Shown here: positions 12,728 through 24,975 of the stretch, piece after piece
Layout of the letters: each line of letters opens with the position of its first letter
How positions within the stretch are numbered: position 1 is the stretch's first letter
NCBI GenBank assembly: GCA_947095535.1
Contig: OX352774.1
Span: 177,628,200 to 177,692,199 of the forward strand
Direction of reading: 5' to 3'
DNA: 64,000 nt
DNA from: Poecilobothrus nobilitatus
Lineage: Eukaryota > Arthropoda > Insecta > Diptera > Dolichopodidae
Made by a program: the position numbers and the translations under genes
The notes under the pieces: generated by a model
Told to the model about the DNA's origin: nothing
Databases searched by the model: none
Seen by the model: the letters and a program-made list of their open reading frames with translations, nothing else

Positions 12728-12795
12728 TAGAGAGCCTTAGTGGCCCAGTAGGTAAGAATGTATAGATTTACACTATAAATACCGAGTGTGGGTTG
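12728..12795 (+). mobile_element. SINE fragment (tRNA-like head)
   Basis: GAGCCTTAGTGGCCCAGTAG matches the A-box region and GAGTGTGGGTTGAAAT the B-box region of the full copy at 32412-32606. The T-arm is decayed and the copy is truncated after the head. Confidence 0.65.
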
Positions 12796-14720
12796 AAATT
12801 TTGGGTTGAATATCTTACGTATTATCCTAAATTTCCATTTTTATAGATACGTAATTAATCGGTTTTAAAAGAAATTATTCAGTTTTTAATAACTGAACTG
12901 AACCTGTTATAGCAGCAGTATTATGTTATTTGCCTTATGCCAGTAGACGTTTATATTGAAATTACATTACGTATTAGCTTCATAATCTATGCATTTACTT
13001 ATTGTATCACCCAAAACTTATAACATTTCATTAGGAGTGAGAACAAAAGTTAAATAAACGCTGTTTGAAATAATTTTTTTTTTTTATTATTATCGATATT
13101 ATGATAAATTCACAAAACGATTATTTACATAAATTCGATTAAAACGTGTTTCTATGTTTTTTTTTTTTTTTCAATTGATTTATAAAAGTAATCCTTTACT
13201 TCAATTATTGGTTTTCTTGTATTTGTATATGTATTTCCATTTTTGTTAGATAAATACAGAACATTTTTTAAATTACACTCCGAAATATACGAAAAATATA
13301 ATAATTTTCAATAGTTTTTATTTTGATGCGGAAATTTAATCGCACGTCAAAATATACTAAAAAACGTAAACAAAGTGACAATTTCCTTTAATAGTTTCTT
13401 AATTAACAAAATACATCATAATATATTAAAGCTTTTTCTTTTTTCTGTTTTTATTTTTTTTTTTATTTTGAAAGCTTTCATAATCAATCAGAGAATGAAA
13501 AATGTACAAAACTTAAAATTTTTTCATTATTTGAATAAATATTTTCCCCATTTTATTTTAAAAATTTTCTCAGAGAAATTTTTTTTTTTACAGTAGAATA
13601 AAATTTATGGAATCTGCAAAGTATTTTATTTCAAATAAAAAAATTTCTTACTTTTAAAGATACTTAACATCAAAAACAAAAATAAATTCTCATCATATGA
13701 CTTTACAGCATAAGCTTTATTCTGCTTCAAAATTTTCTTCTCCTTGTTATGTATATTGCTCTAATGATCTTTATATTCAAGTATGGTACATGCATTTTGA
13801 TAATATCAACTATTTTGCTTGTAAGCCTTGATCTTTTTCTTATAATTTTATATTATGTTACACGTGTAAATTTGATATTTATCTTAAAATAGTTGTAAGT
13901 TTGTAAATTTTACCGTTTCATTAATCGGTAAAATATATATATTAAATATTAGATTAGATTAGATTGTTAATTAAAAATGGTTTATAAGTAACACTGCCAT
14001 CTTTTGATGTACATCTATTGTGCACTCATATTAGTACGTGTTGCGGATTTTACCTAAATTTATAAAATATCTCTAAATCCTGTTGCCTCTAAGAAACTAT
14101 CTGTAGAGGGTTTATTACTGGTATAGTTCATATTCGGTGTAAGAAGTATGCTATAGATGCACATATCTTGCTCAGAGTAACACTTTGCAATTTTTAAGTA
14201 TCTCTCCTGAAGATTTTTCTCAGTTATATTAAATATATTTAATACAAAATATAATCTTTAAAAACCTTTGAAATAACAAGTTTTTATCATGCAGATCTAC
14301 TATTTTATTTTCCATGTATCGGAAACTTTGTTTAATATATGCATCAGAAAAATATCACTAACTATTTGAGTCATCATTTACAGATGTTAATGTAGATGTT
14401 AATTAGTTTAATATTGTTAATTTTATTAGTATATTATTAGATATAGGATTTATTTTAATTTAAGATACTAGAGTTTAAAACACTACAGATATTATGCTTT
14501 CCCCCGTTTAACGATGTTAAACGAATTACGATTATTCATTCACGCTATTGTTATTTTGAACACTATTAATACAGATGCTCACATAAAGTTTGGCTTTTAA
14601 TGTTTTTTTTAAAGAAAACAAAAAGCAGGGTATAGCTAAAAATAGCCTAATATTTTTTTTAAATTATTTTTTTTTACATTTATATTAAGGTAATATTCAA
14701 ATGTTTTTTTTTTTGTTTTC
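12796..14720. other. AT-rich sequence, nothing recognised
   Basis: No domain-bearing frame, RNA or dispersed repeat copy is identified. The frame 13375-13596 is homopolymer-driven. Confidence 0.5.
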
Positions 14721-14723
14721 TGC

Positions 14724-14883
14724 AGTTCATTCCCCTGCCACATAAATGTGAGAAGGAAATTACTACTGTTATAAATCTCCTAAGGGGGAATATTCTTATG
14801 ACGTGTGTATGATTTGAACCCATACACCCTCAGTGTTTACAACGTGTTTTATATACTATTACCAACTAGGCCACCGAGGCGCC
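14724..14883 (-). mobile_element. SINE copy, internally deleted
   Basis: Read on the minus strand, it begins at GGCGCCTCGGTGGCCTAGTT with the A box, has a loop-forming middle and the B box GGTTCAAATC, then CGTCATAAGAATATTCCCCC with the inverted CTTA pair, and ends at TTTATGTGGCAGGGGAATGA. It lacks most of the GCCTGAACAGG segment seen at 32412-32606, so it carries an internal deletion. Confidence 0.82.
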
Positions 14884-16040
14884 ACATTTATATATTAATT
14901 ATTTAAATAAGTTTGATGCATTATCTACCTATTAATTTAAAATATCTACTCCTATAATAGTACAATATAGTAAGCTTTACAGAATTGAGTAATATTTAAT
15001 AAATCCATATTAAAATTCTTTTTTTTTATTTTAAATGTCCTTCTATTTAAAGCCCGTAAATAAATATATTTACTAATATAAGTGTATACAGACAATATAC
15101 ATATATTATCATATACCTATGAATTAAAATTTACCATAATATTAAAATATAAATTATATTAAAATAAATACATATTATATTATTTATATAATATTTATTA
15201 AAATATACAGAAATGGGGTTCTTTAAATAAATAATGTTATAATTTAAAAGTTTTTTCTATCACATAAATTCATACTTCCGGAACACTTCAAGCCTTTTAC
15301 ATTTTTCTTTTAACTTCTTATTTTTTTATTTCCTTTTTTTATATATTTTTTTTCTTTTTTTTTTGTATAACAGTTTAATATTTTGAAACTTTATGTTGTT
15401 AAAACCTAAATGTTTTTTTTTTTGGTTTATTATTATTTTTTGTTTTAATTTCTTTTTATATAGGTGTATGATAATTACTTTTTTTTTTATTTTTAATTTA
15501 ACAGGTGTTTGAAAAACAAAATATTATATATATTGTTTTTTTACAAAAAGAAACACCTGTAGAATTTAAAAAAAAAAATCAAAATTAAAGAATGATTTGA
15601 ATTTGAAGAAAAAAAGGTTAGAAATAGTTATTGTTTTAATTTTTCCTTTTTTTTTTTTGCAGCTCAGATTATTGCAAAAGTTTTCCTCTGAAGTTTCGAA
15701 TGAGTGGGAAGGTATTTGACAGAGGAAAATGTATAAATTAGAGAGACTATATCAACGTCTTCAAATGTTATTCCTAATTGAACTTTCTCAAGATGAAATT
15801 ACTATGAAATACAGTTTTATAAAAACTATTTTCGATAAAACTAAGTGACAAATTGGAGTTAAAGTAATGGTTCTGCGGATTATCCTCTGAAACAACATGT
15901 ATTAAAATCGTTTAGTTATGGTTCGAAAACATTAGAAGAAACTGGCTCTGAAGCATTAGGATCACAGAGTAATACTCAAAATTCTTATGGGAAAATTTCC
16001 TAGTATATTTCAAACCTTTTAAGTCGTAAATAAACTCGTA
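14884..16040. other. AT-rich sequence before a LINE tail
   Basis: The first 700 bp is AT-rich with many T runs. From about 15690 the composition is more balanced and may be the decayed upstream part of the LINE ending at 16378, but I could not read a domain in it. Confidence 0.45.
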
Positions 16041-16044
16041 TGAA

Positions 16045-16378
16045 CTCCAAAAAAGTGTATAATACAACCACGACTTGCAAAAAAGAAGGTGTAACTCATT
16101 TTAGTGGTCCCGAACTGTTTTGTGGCATAGATAAACACAAAACACGAGAAGTACTATAAATGATAGAGGAAAACTGTAGGAGTAACCTAGAAAGCCTTAA
16201 CCTTAAAAAATCCAGGCTCAAACAATCTAAAAGAAGATTCCTGGAAACTATAACCGAAAAAATTATGAAAAAATAAATAAGCTGCCTATCAGGACGCTAC
16301 CAATTAAAGGAGCACTTAAATACAATTAGAATAGAAAATAACCGTGTATGCACAGATTCAGTCAAGAATCTACATATA
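16045..16378 (+). mobile_element. LINE ORF2 RNase H/C-terminal remnant
   Basis: The plus strand reads KKEGVTHFSGPELFCGIDKH (about 16081-16140), which matches the end of the RNase H domain in I/R1/Loa-type LINEs, where a GPEPF-CGI block is typical. It then reads NLKKSRLKQSKRRF and CLSGRYQLKEHLNTIRIENN (about 16275-16340). Stops interrupt it after EVL and again before the LSG block. The C-terminal part resembles the remnant at 2960-3245. It ends just before a TA microsatellite, which may mark the old 3' end. Function is lost. Confidence 0.72.
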
Positions 16379-16386
16379 TATCTACT

Positions 16387-16389
<3 letters not shown>

Positions 16390-16422
<33 letters not shown>
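16390..16422. repeat. TA dinucleotide microsatellite
   Basis: About 16 uninterrupted TA units occur directly 3' of the LINE remnant. Shorter TA runs are at 6299-6322, 20035-20052 and 39280-39296. Confidence 0.95.
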
Positions 16423-16426
<4 letters not shown>

Positions 16427-16865
16427 CTAAGAGATTTTAGAAACATTACATTTAATAAATTATGAAAAATTTACTATTAGTTTATGAATTGTTATTATAA
16501 TTCTGATTGCTTTTGATTTATTTATAACTTTTTTAATTCTATGTTTTTAGGGTATATTAACATTCGAAATTTCAATGCAGTTCCCAATTATTTCATCTAA
16601 CTATACTGCAAGTTCTTTATCATTCACAATCACAATCAAGTTTTCTTTAAAATTGTAAAAGATTAAAAATTAAAACTTATTTGTTACTTTTATAATTGAC
16701 CAAAAATATCAACAACCAAGCCTTCTTAAAATAAAGACTTTTGACTTCTAGTCAGGTAATTCTATTTTGACTTATTGCGGTCGATATATTATTTTCGAGC
16801 ATGTCTGTTTTAAAAGTTTCAATCCACATAGATTTCTTTCAGAACCTATTTTTTCTTTTCTGAAG

Positions 16866-17700
16866 TTAAGAGCTGGTTTTATCATTTGGGGGTGTCGTGT
16901 TTGTTAACATATTGTACCATTGTAATCTACTTTCTTTCAACTTTTTAGTAATTGATTTTAATTTCATAATACCTATACTTATTTTATATTTTGTCGAATT
17001 TTTGTTAGACCCCTGATTACTGTCTATCATTCCCATCATGAGCAATTGAGGCACTCTAGTGGTGCGGTGGAATGTTTTGAGAGGTGCCAGCGATTTTATC
17101 TCAACTGAACAAGTTTCATTACCCACAAAATATCTATAAAAAAGAGAAAGGGCTCCAATATTACGACGAATGCCAAGAGAAGTGAGACAAGCACTCTTAA
17201 CGGAAGTGCTTGGATGAAAAATATGTCTTGCACCTAAAGAGGAAACCTAAACATCATGCCTAAAATGCTTAGGTTTTCTGATTGTTGTACAATTTCATCC
17301 TCGAACCTCAGAGTAGGGTTACTATTCGTTTTTTTTAGTGAGATCTGACAACATTGAGTTTTGGTGTGGCTAACTATGGCAATTATGGCTAAATTATAGT
17401 TGACCCTGCTGAACATAGTAAGCCGTTCTGCATTGACGGCGGTGTTTGTGACATCTGATTTCCTAGGAAATGCGTAAGATGCCACCAGAGTGCTGTCGTC
17501 GGCGAAACTGTGGATTGTATTAAAGGTTGTAGATAATAGATCGTTGATAAAAATCAAAATGAGAGTTGGGGCAAGGACGGATCCTTGTGGAACGCTAGCA
17601 TTTATTTGGAATTTGTTGGACGTGTAACCGTCAACTAGAACACGAATACAACGATTCGAAAGAAAATCTTCAATGCATTTACAGCGAATCTGAGCGAATT
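16866..17700 (-). mobile_element. LINE reverse transcriptase, C-terminal half
   Basis: On the minus strand the frame from about 17690 reads EDFLSNRCIRVLVDGYTSNK, then INASVPQGSVLAPTLIL (motif B), FINDLLSTTFNTIHSFADDS (motif C with catalytic FADD) and a later LSILGMMF block like the thumb. After a frame change comes RRNIGALSLFYRYFVGNE and CSVEIKSLAPLKTFHRTTRV, the conserved tail of insect LINEs. The palm up to motif A is absent, so this is a 5'-truncated copy, as is usual for LINE insertions, with frameshifts near 17150-17240. It lies tail to tail with the remnant ending at 16378. It belongs to the Jockey-type group in a broad sense; the clade is not resolved. Confidence 0.9.
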
Positions 17701-20700
17701 TTTAATTTATTAAATGACAACAAAATAAATATTTTACTTTGAAAAATGTCCGCTTAGTTTATATCATCCTTAATTTAACCACCACTATGAAATTCCAAAG
17801 CAACAAATTAACAAAATTAATTATACTTATATCTTATACTTGAAATGAACTAATTTTTTTAGATTTATTCTAATTATATTCAATATAAACTTATTGTTTT
17901 CTTTATATTCCTTTACTAAAGATATTATTAATTTAATCTCATCATAGAAATTGATTTAATTAATAAGACCTAACCTTAGAAATTGGTTTAATTAATTATT
18001 AAATGAAAAATTAAAAAGAATGACCACTTTAATCATAAACTAAGCAAAAAAAAAAAATAAACCAAGAAAAAAATAGGTAAAAAACATAAAAAATTATGCA
18101 ACAGTTAGAAAAGAAATTTTTATTTCTTTTATATCTTAATTTCAAAATCCTTTACAAATATTTTGTTTTCTTTTGTTTTTGTTCTGATATTTTTTCTTTT
18201 CAGGACGATAAGAACTTGCACAAAAAAAAAAATAAAAAAAACCAAGTATTAAATCCTTTTTTAAACATTATGGTCGCCTGAATTATGTATTTCTTTAGTT
18301 TTTCTACATTTCTTTTTTTTTTTTCTTTTGTTTTTTTCATTCCACTGTAATTTGATATTTAAAATTAAATGAATAGAAGATACCAATGTCTATTCTTAGG
18401 AATTAATGTATATTCAGTGTACAAATTGGCTTTAACTTCAAACCATTTTCATTTAAATTGTTTCGTTTACTGAACTCTTGTGGTTTTTTGTTTTATTTTT
18501 TTGCTCTTTATCTTTTATTTGTGTTTGTTTTTTGTTTGTTTTTTTTTTTTGCAAATATCTCTAAAAATTTTTTTTGCGATTTATTTAAATCATGTAAATA
18601 AATAAGGTATAGTGATCCCATTTTTAAACAAATTTTATTTTATATTGGATTCTTTAAGTTTTCCATTTTAAGCCCAACACTTTTGTTTAGAAGTTAATTT
18701 GACTACAATTTTAGAACTTAGCTACCACAAAATCTAACGAAAAATAATGTAAATGAATTGTTTGGTAAATATTCGAAAATGTTAGCTAGCATTACTTATT
18801 TTCGAAAACTTAGATGTCCACAAAAAATCTTTGAGTAAAAACTTCTTTTCACAGTTTTTACTACACAATTATTTTTTTTATCTTGAAATAATTAACTTAG
18901 TCTAAATGTCTAGGATATCAACTTCAAGCATATACATACAACTATTTCATACACACATGAGAACCAATCCATTGTTAATTTCTAATAACATGTTTGCTCT
19001 AAAATAATGTTTCAGCTTCAGATCTCTTAAAAAGCAATTGAATTTATTAGAAACCGTGTTCCGAATTAATTACAATCAGATTCCCACAATTCCATTGTGG
19101 CTATAAATGAGCTGTGAAATATAAAACCAAAAAAAAAACGACAAACAAAATAATTTTTAATAACTACTTTATGATATTTTGAAAAATTTATTTATGGATT
19201 CTGTAACATTGTCCGAAGAAAAATAAATTTAAAACGCTATGGTTAAAGAATTTGAAAGCAAAAAAAAAAAATTAAAATAACAAAACAAGAATTTTTTTTT
19301 CTTGGTTTTTTATTTTGTAAAAAAAAAAAAAAAAAACAAAATAAGCACAGCAGTTGCAGCAAACATTTATTATAGAAGGCAACAAATGGTATAATATTAT
19401 CAACAACAATAGACACAATGGTAGCAAGAGACACTTTAATCCACTCAGATGAAATACAAAAAAAAATTTACATTGAATTTTTTTTTTTTTTTTTTCTGTT
19501 CTGCAGTATTCCTCTTCTGTATTTTAGTCCTATCTTCTTGAAATTCATTTTTTTATTCAGGAAATTTTATTTTCCTTTACTTTTTTTTTTTTTGTTCTTT
19601 TTATTTTAAAAGCTTTGGTTATTTTTTTTTTTTACATTTTTCTTTGATGTTTCTACTACTTCAACTTGGAATTGATATATGTACATCATTTCTAATTTAT
19701 CCTTGATTTTCGTTTTTTTTTTTTCTCTTCCTGGATCAGAAAGAAAAAAATTAAGGGCACGTAACCAACATTAATAAAAAGAAACAAAAATGAATATATA
19801 GCCACGATTAGGATAAACAATAGAAAGTAATTTTGATCCTGTGAATCTTTTTTAAGGAAATTTAACAAAAAAAAATAAAAAAAAAAATTGATTCAATCTT
19901 TTTCAAGAATACCAATTATTGTTGCAAAAGAATGTAGGCCAAAAGTTTAATGAACCTAAATGATACAAAAAAAAAAAAAAAAATAGATGAAGATTATAGT
20001 ATGATATGTATATACACTATATACATACATATACATATATATATATATATATAAGAATTATTTTAAAATTATATTGATGCATATATTATGTATTACTGTA
20101 TTCGAATTGAATCTGTTTTTTGTACATTTATCTGTAGATTGTTTGACTTTAACGTATAGATTCATTTTAGGATTGGTATAATCAGTTATGATTTAACATG
20201 AAATTTTCTAAAGATAAGATATAAAAAAAAAAATATAATAAAGAATGACAAAAAGATAAAAATTGAAGTCAAATAAAACGACAGGAGCAGAGATCTCACC
20301 ATCACAAACAAAATTATTTTTTAGTAAATTATTAAATTTAACAGGATTTTTACATATTGTATCCCATTAGAACATGTCATATTTTTTAAGTTTCGATAAA
20401 ATTACAATCAAATTTTTAATCAATTTTATATGGAAAAAGGAAGACTGCAGTATTTTGGTTAGTAGAACTTTTACATCTAACTAATTAACTATTTTTAAGT
20501 ATGATATTGCCACAAAGTAAATTTTGGCAGTATTCATCTTAAATAATTTCTCGGTTTATTTTTAAAATACTCAGTTGAATATAGGGCCACAACTAAAATT
20601 ATTGCATTAGTTTCTTAATAATTCCAGAATCTAACTGAATTGACATTTTAAATTAAAACTCTTGTAAAGTTCAAGAGTTCATATATAATTAATGTTAAAA

Positions 20701-21155
20701 TATCAAAACGCCACAAATCAAAAAAATGAAAACAAAATACTTTTAAAAAGTTTCTGCATAAGAAAAAAACTGCTAGAATCGTAAAAGATTCAATATATTT
20801 CTTAAAATCTTAGGTAAAAATCTTAAAATAGGTACTTCAGACGAAAAGGTATACATATAAACATAAATGAGTCAGTCTTTCATTTTTACCAAAAATTTCC
20901 ACACAAAAAGGAGGTTGATAAAAGATAGTATACAGCCACCGATTTCTTAAATAATGTTTGGTGGATTAGACTAAAATTTATATAATAAAACCATGAAATT
21001 TCCATTATTATAACATATATTTTTCATTTTTTGACTTGTGACAGTATTCTTCTGAGGATAAAATATATATATTTATTGTATATGTATTGAATATAAATAG
21101 TATAAAGTAATAAAAATTAAAATGTACATATTACTGAACGAAAATATTGTATATC
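17701..21155. other. AT-rich sequence, nothing recognised
   Basis: Poly-A and poly-T tracts are dense (for example 18300-18330, 18537-18552, 19300-19340 and 19480-19500). Open frames at 18096-18281, 19243-19434 and 19418-19609 are runs of Lys, Phe and Leu codons. No exon or dispersed repeat is identified. Confidence 0.55.
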
Positions 21156-21255
21156 AGGATAAGCTTTAGGTAGGTAGTGTGGTGACCTTCAATTAGCCTC
21201 AAATGTGAAGGCCTCAATTAGCACTAGATTGCGCCATTTTGAGGATAAGCTTTAG
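21156..21255. repeat. 72-bp insert flanked by 14-bp direct repeats
   Basis: AGGATAAGCTTTAG occurs at 21156-21169 and again at 21242-21255. Between them lie 72 bp that are less AT-rich than the surroundings, beginning GTAGGTAGTGTGGTGACCTT and ending TTGCGCCATTTTG. Inside, TCAATTAGC occurs twice. A perfect 14-bp duplication is the size made by LINE-driven retrotransposition, but there is no A tail and I do not recognise the insert. Confidence 0.7.
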
Positions 21256-23070
21256 ATAATAGGAAAAATTTTAAAGGACAACTATATTCCTAATGTTCTA
21301 ACAAAAGGACAATCACTTAAAACAACTTTATGTTTGTAGTAATTGACTATACATCTCTGGCTGCTGTCTCGAATTGTGAATATCTCTAGCTTTCTTAAAA
21401 CAACGAAATATTAACTGCCATTCAAAAGTACGAATTTAATAAAACTTTAATAAATATCTTATTCATAAAAAAAATAATTACATATCCTTGATACGGTTAA
21501 ACTTCTTTACAAAAAACGGAGGAGCAATTTTAATATACCCGATCCTTATCGTACGGGTATAAAAATTTTGGTAAGATTCATATAAAAATCAATTTTATTT
21601 TATTTTTAAAAAAATACCAGACCAGACACCTTTTACCAGACAAGTTTCTTATCCTAACATGTTGCTCTAATCTTTACATAATAAATAATTTTTGGAAACT
21701 ACGTGGTTCTTTTATATGCATAAGCTTACAAGCCCTTGTTTTGTTTTAGATATTAAATCTGTTATTGTTGGCATCATTATGAAACCATCTCTGTACAATG
21801 TTATATCCTTTTCAAAAACTTTTAAAAAGGCACCCTAAAAAAGAAAAAAAAACATGGTTTATATAATTTGATGGCAGAAGAAGGAGAAGAAATTTGAGAT
21901 TTATAATATATTTTTCTATTAAAAAAAAAAAAAAACACAAACAAAGAAACCTTGATAAATGAAATTAATTATTAGAATTTTATACTCGTATATTCGATTC
22001 AAATATATTTTAACGTTATAGGTACTGAAATTGATTCTAAAAGCAGTACCTGTTGTTGTAAATAAAAATAAAATGTGAGAAAACATATAGGAAACCTAAG
22101 AATATTATAATAGCATTCTTAAAATTATATTGTACGATATAATAATAAATTTTTTTTCAATTTTAGGTAACCATTTTCAAATCACATAATATAGAAAAGT
22201 TAATTGATAATATAAATATTTCCATTATTCAATTTTATTTCGATCTGTGCATGTGGTAACCAGATTTTCTTCGTTTTTATATTAATTTCTAGTATAAATT
22301 CTATCCATATCAAAATAAATCGAAAAACATTTGCCTTTAATATTTTTCCATTAAAATAACCTTTCTTTAGAAATCACCTATCATTTTCTTTTTATTCTCC
22401 TTATAATCATCTAAGCAAACATTCAGGAACATCAAAACTAATAGTAAATGAGAAAAAATAAATAAAAATATTATAGGAATACTCTTACAAATTGTATGAA
22501 TACATTTAAATTCAATTGTGTTAGGCATCCCGTAATCTGCAGGAAATATGTAGGGAAGAGTAACTTCAATTATTTTCGAAGTCATTTTATTTAATATGTT
22601 ATTGTGATTGATTAACTGAAAGCTAAGTGTATTGTTATTTATGAGAGTGATTCACAAAACAAAAAGAATATTCTTGAAAAAATTTATGTTGCTCATTGTT
22701 GCTCATGAATAGATAAAATGTTTGCTTTAAAATGTTAAACAGGTTAGGAATAATCATTGGATTTTTCTTCAATACAAATTAAATAGCCCTTATTAGATTT
22801 TTTCATTAGAGATTTTTTCATTTGTATCTATTTTTTGCAATGGTCTCAGTTTTGTAAAATCAGTTTTATCTAACCTAAATTATTCTAATGAAAATTGAAA
22901 AATTAATATTTTCTCATACTTAGTATAGTTTAAGCAAATATCTTTTTTAAATCTTAGCTACACCTTGATGTAATGAATATTTTGAATTATTTGTTTCTTT
23001 TTAAACTACATCTACTAGATTTAGGAAAGTATTTTATAATGCTTCTTAAATTTGTTATCTTTGAATTACA
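21256..23070. other. AT-rich sequence, nothing recognised
   Basis: I find no supported gene or repeat. The frame 22367-22585 on the minus strand has no recognisable domain and no splice context. Confidence 0.5.
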
Positions 23071-23074
23071 TATT

Positions 23075-23200
23075 TTGAGTTAGCCTAGAGGCCAGACGAG
23101 ACAGTACTAGCAAGATAGTGCACAAATACATGAACATTTGAGTTAGCCTAGAGGCCAGACGAGACAGTACTAGCAAGATAGTGCACAAATACATGAACAT
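23075..23200 (+). repeat. 63-bp perfect tandem duplication
   Basis: The unit beginning TTGAGTTAGCCTAGAGGCCA occurs at 23075-23137 and 23138-23200 with no visible mismatch, so the duplication is young compared with the decayed elements around it. Confidence 0.95.
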
Positions 23201-23585
23201 TTTTTACTATACTATTACATTCATCTTCTCAGTTTTTCAGACAGTTTTTTAAATCATCTTCTCCACTGTCTTGACATTTTTCTAGCTAGTAATTGAGATA
23301 GTAGTTTGACACTTCGAACAATTGAAAATGGCAACAAATGGAAAATAACATGCATTTGAAATAAATTTTTTGTGGTTGTTTTATTTTTAATTTGATATTT
23401 TGTTTGTGTCTATTTTAAATATGAATTTTTTTGAAAAAATACAAAATAAACTTGAAAAATTTTGATAATAAATGAAATGTCTTGATAGTAAAAATGCCAC
23501 ATACATCACACAGACAGTAATTTGACATTTCCCATTACACACTCGCAAGATAGTAATACTGTTTCATCTGGCTGCCGGTTAAACT
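23075..23585. mobile_element. Possible short inverted-repeat element
   Basis: The duplicated left end (AGTTAGCC...GGCCAGACGAGACAGTA) resembles the reverse complement of the right end near 23540-23585 (AGTTTAACC...GCCAGATGAAACAGTA). The right side also repeats GCAAGATAGT. Interior words of the type AGTAATTTGACA recur. There is no coding content, the boundaries are uncertain, and no target duplication is resolved. Confidence 0.4.
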
Positions 23586-23928
23586 AAAAAATCAAAAGCA
23601 ATAACGTAATTTTATACTCGTATATTGTATATTATTTTTTCTTAGATTTATGTACAACCACATTAAAGGTTAAAACATTAAATTTATAAAATTTGTCTTA
23701 AAATGTCAAAGAACAAATAATGCATCTAAGTATAAGACTGTATTGTAAAAATATTTTATAACCATAAAAATTGAAAAAAATCATCCTGGAATAAAATACT
23801 AGCCCACTAAATAATACTGACCCATTGAATAGCCAACTAAATAACATCTCCTTTTTATAACCCAATAATAGATTATAAAATCTTTAATACTAATGTAATA
23901 TATAAAAGAAAATCGTTTTCAAATTGTT

Positions 23929-24175
23929 AAAAAATCAGCTGTTTCCACCACAGGACCGACCGCTATTATACAAAAATAATAATTTACATACATACATATT
24001 ATATTAAAGCACAATAACTTCTAATAATTTAACATCATTTTTTTTATTCAATAACAATAATAACTAAGCAATGAATTAATCGTAAAAATATATGTACATT
24101 CATTCATACATTGTATACATTAGTACTTTACGTGTAGTGGCGGTCGGTCCTGTGATAGAGACAGCTGATTTTTTT
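23929..24175. mobile_element. MITE with about 34-bp terminal inverted repeats
   Basis: The left end AAAATCAGCTGT followed by CACAGGACCGACCGC (to about 23963) is matched by the reverse complement at 24134-24175, GCGGTCGGTCCTGTG then ACAGCTGATTTTT. Only a short stretch in the middle of the arms differs. The interior of about 170 bp is AT-rich and non-coding. Both ends sit in A/T runs containing TTAA, so the exact target duplication cannot be fixed. Confidence 0.8.
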
Positions 24176-24817
24176 AATTCATTTCATTTCTCTATCAGTT
24201 TCAACCAATAATATCATCAAAAAAAAAACCCTCAACTCTCAAGAAATTAATTTGATTTTTTTTGAAGAAGAATACAAGGTTGCTTAGGAACAAAAATGAA
24301 AAACAAAAAAACATGTACCTTTAACCTGTATTATTTAGAAAAAATTAAAACACAGAGTGTTTTCAATTTAACAGTTTCTGCAGTTTCAAGACAAGCCTAT
24401 ATGAATAATGTGAAAATAATTATCCTTGATAATCTTAACTGTAAACGTATTATTCTAATGTTTGGGTTTCGAATGAAACATGTTTTTGCAAGTATAAATC
24501 TTTAAAGTTTCGTGATATTCTATTATGATAATCATTCATTTACTCATTTAAGATTCGAAAATTGAATAAAGTTTGATTATTTTTCAGCTGCCGTACAAAA
24601 TCTAGTTTTGTTTTCTAATCTAATCTCGTTGTCGTTGCTTTTTTAAAAATCTTGCTAAATCTTCTTAAATGTATATGGATCTGGTTCAATAAAAATAAAT
24701 GGTTTTTGTACAAAATTATTTTAAATTAATTAATTTAATTTAATTAATTACAGCCGGTTATATCTAAAGAGAGCACCGCCGCAAAGATTTCTAAAATATA
24801 TATGTTGCTGTATATGC
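24176..24817. other. AT-rich spacer
   Basis: No feature is recognised. The frame 24296-24505 lacks a domain or splice context. Confidence 0.5.
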
Positions 24818-24818
24818 C

Positions 24819-24975
24819 AGATTCTAGATAAAACGAGATTTTATACTTGGTTACAAAATTAGGGTTATACGATTTTTCCTGAATAAATATATAAATACTA
24901 GATTCTGTATTAGAAGGGGAGGAATATTATAATTCATCACAAAATTAGGTAACCCTAGTTAGATTTAAGGTCTTG
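24819..24975 (+). repeat. Family C core, two diverged units
   Basis: AGATTCTAGATAAAACGAGA and, 81 bp later, AGATTCTGTATTAGAAGGGG each lead into a TTACAAAATTAGGGT-like or CACAAAATTAGGTAACC-like block. These are decayed copies of the core seen at 36640, 46917, 49570, 54660, 55950, 60055 and 63300. Confidence 0.55.
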
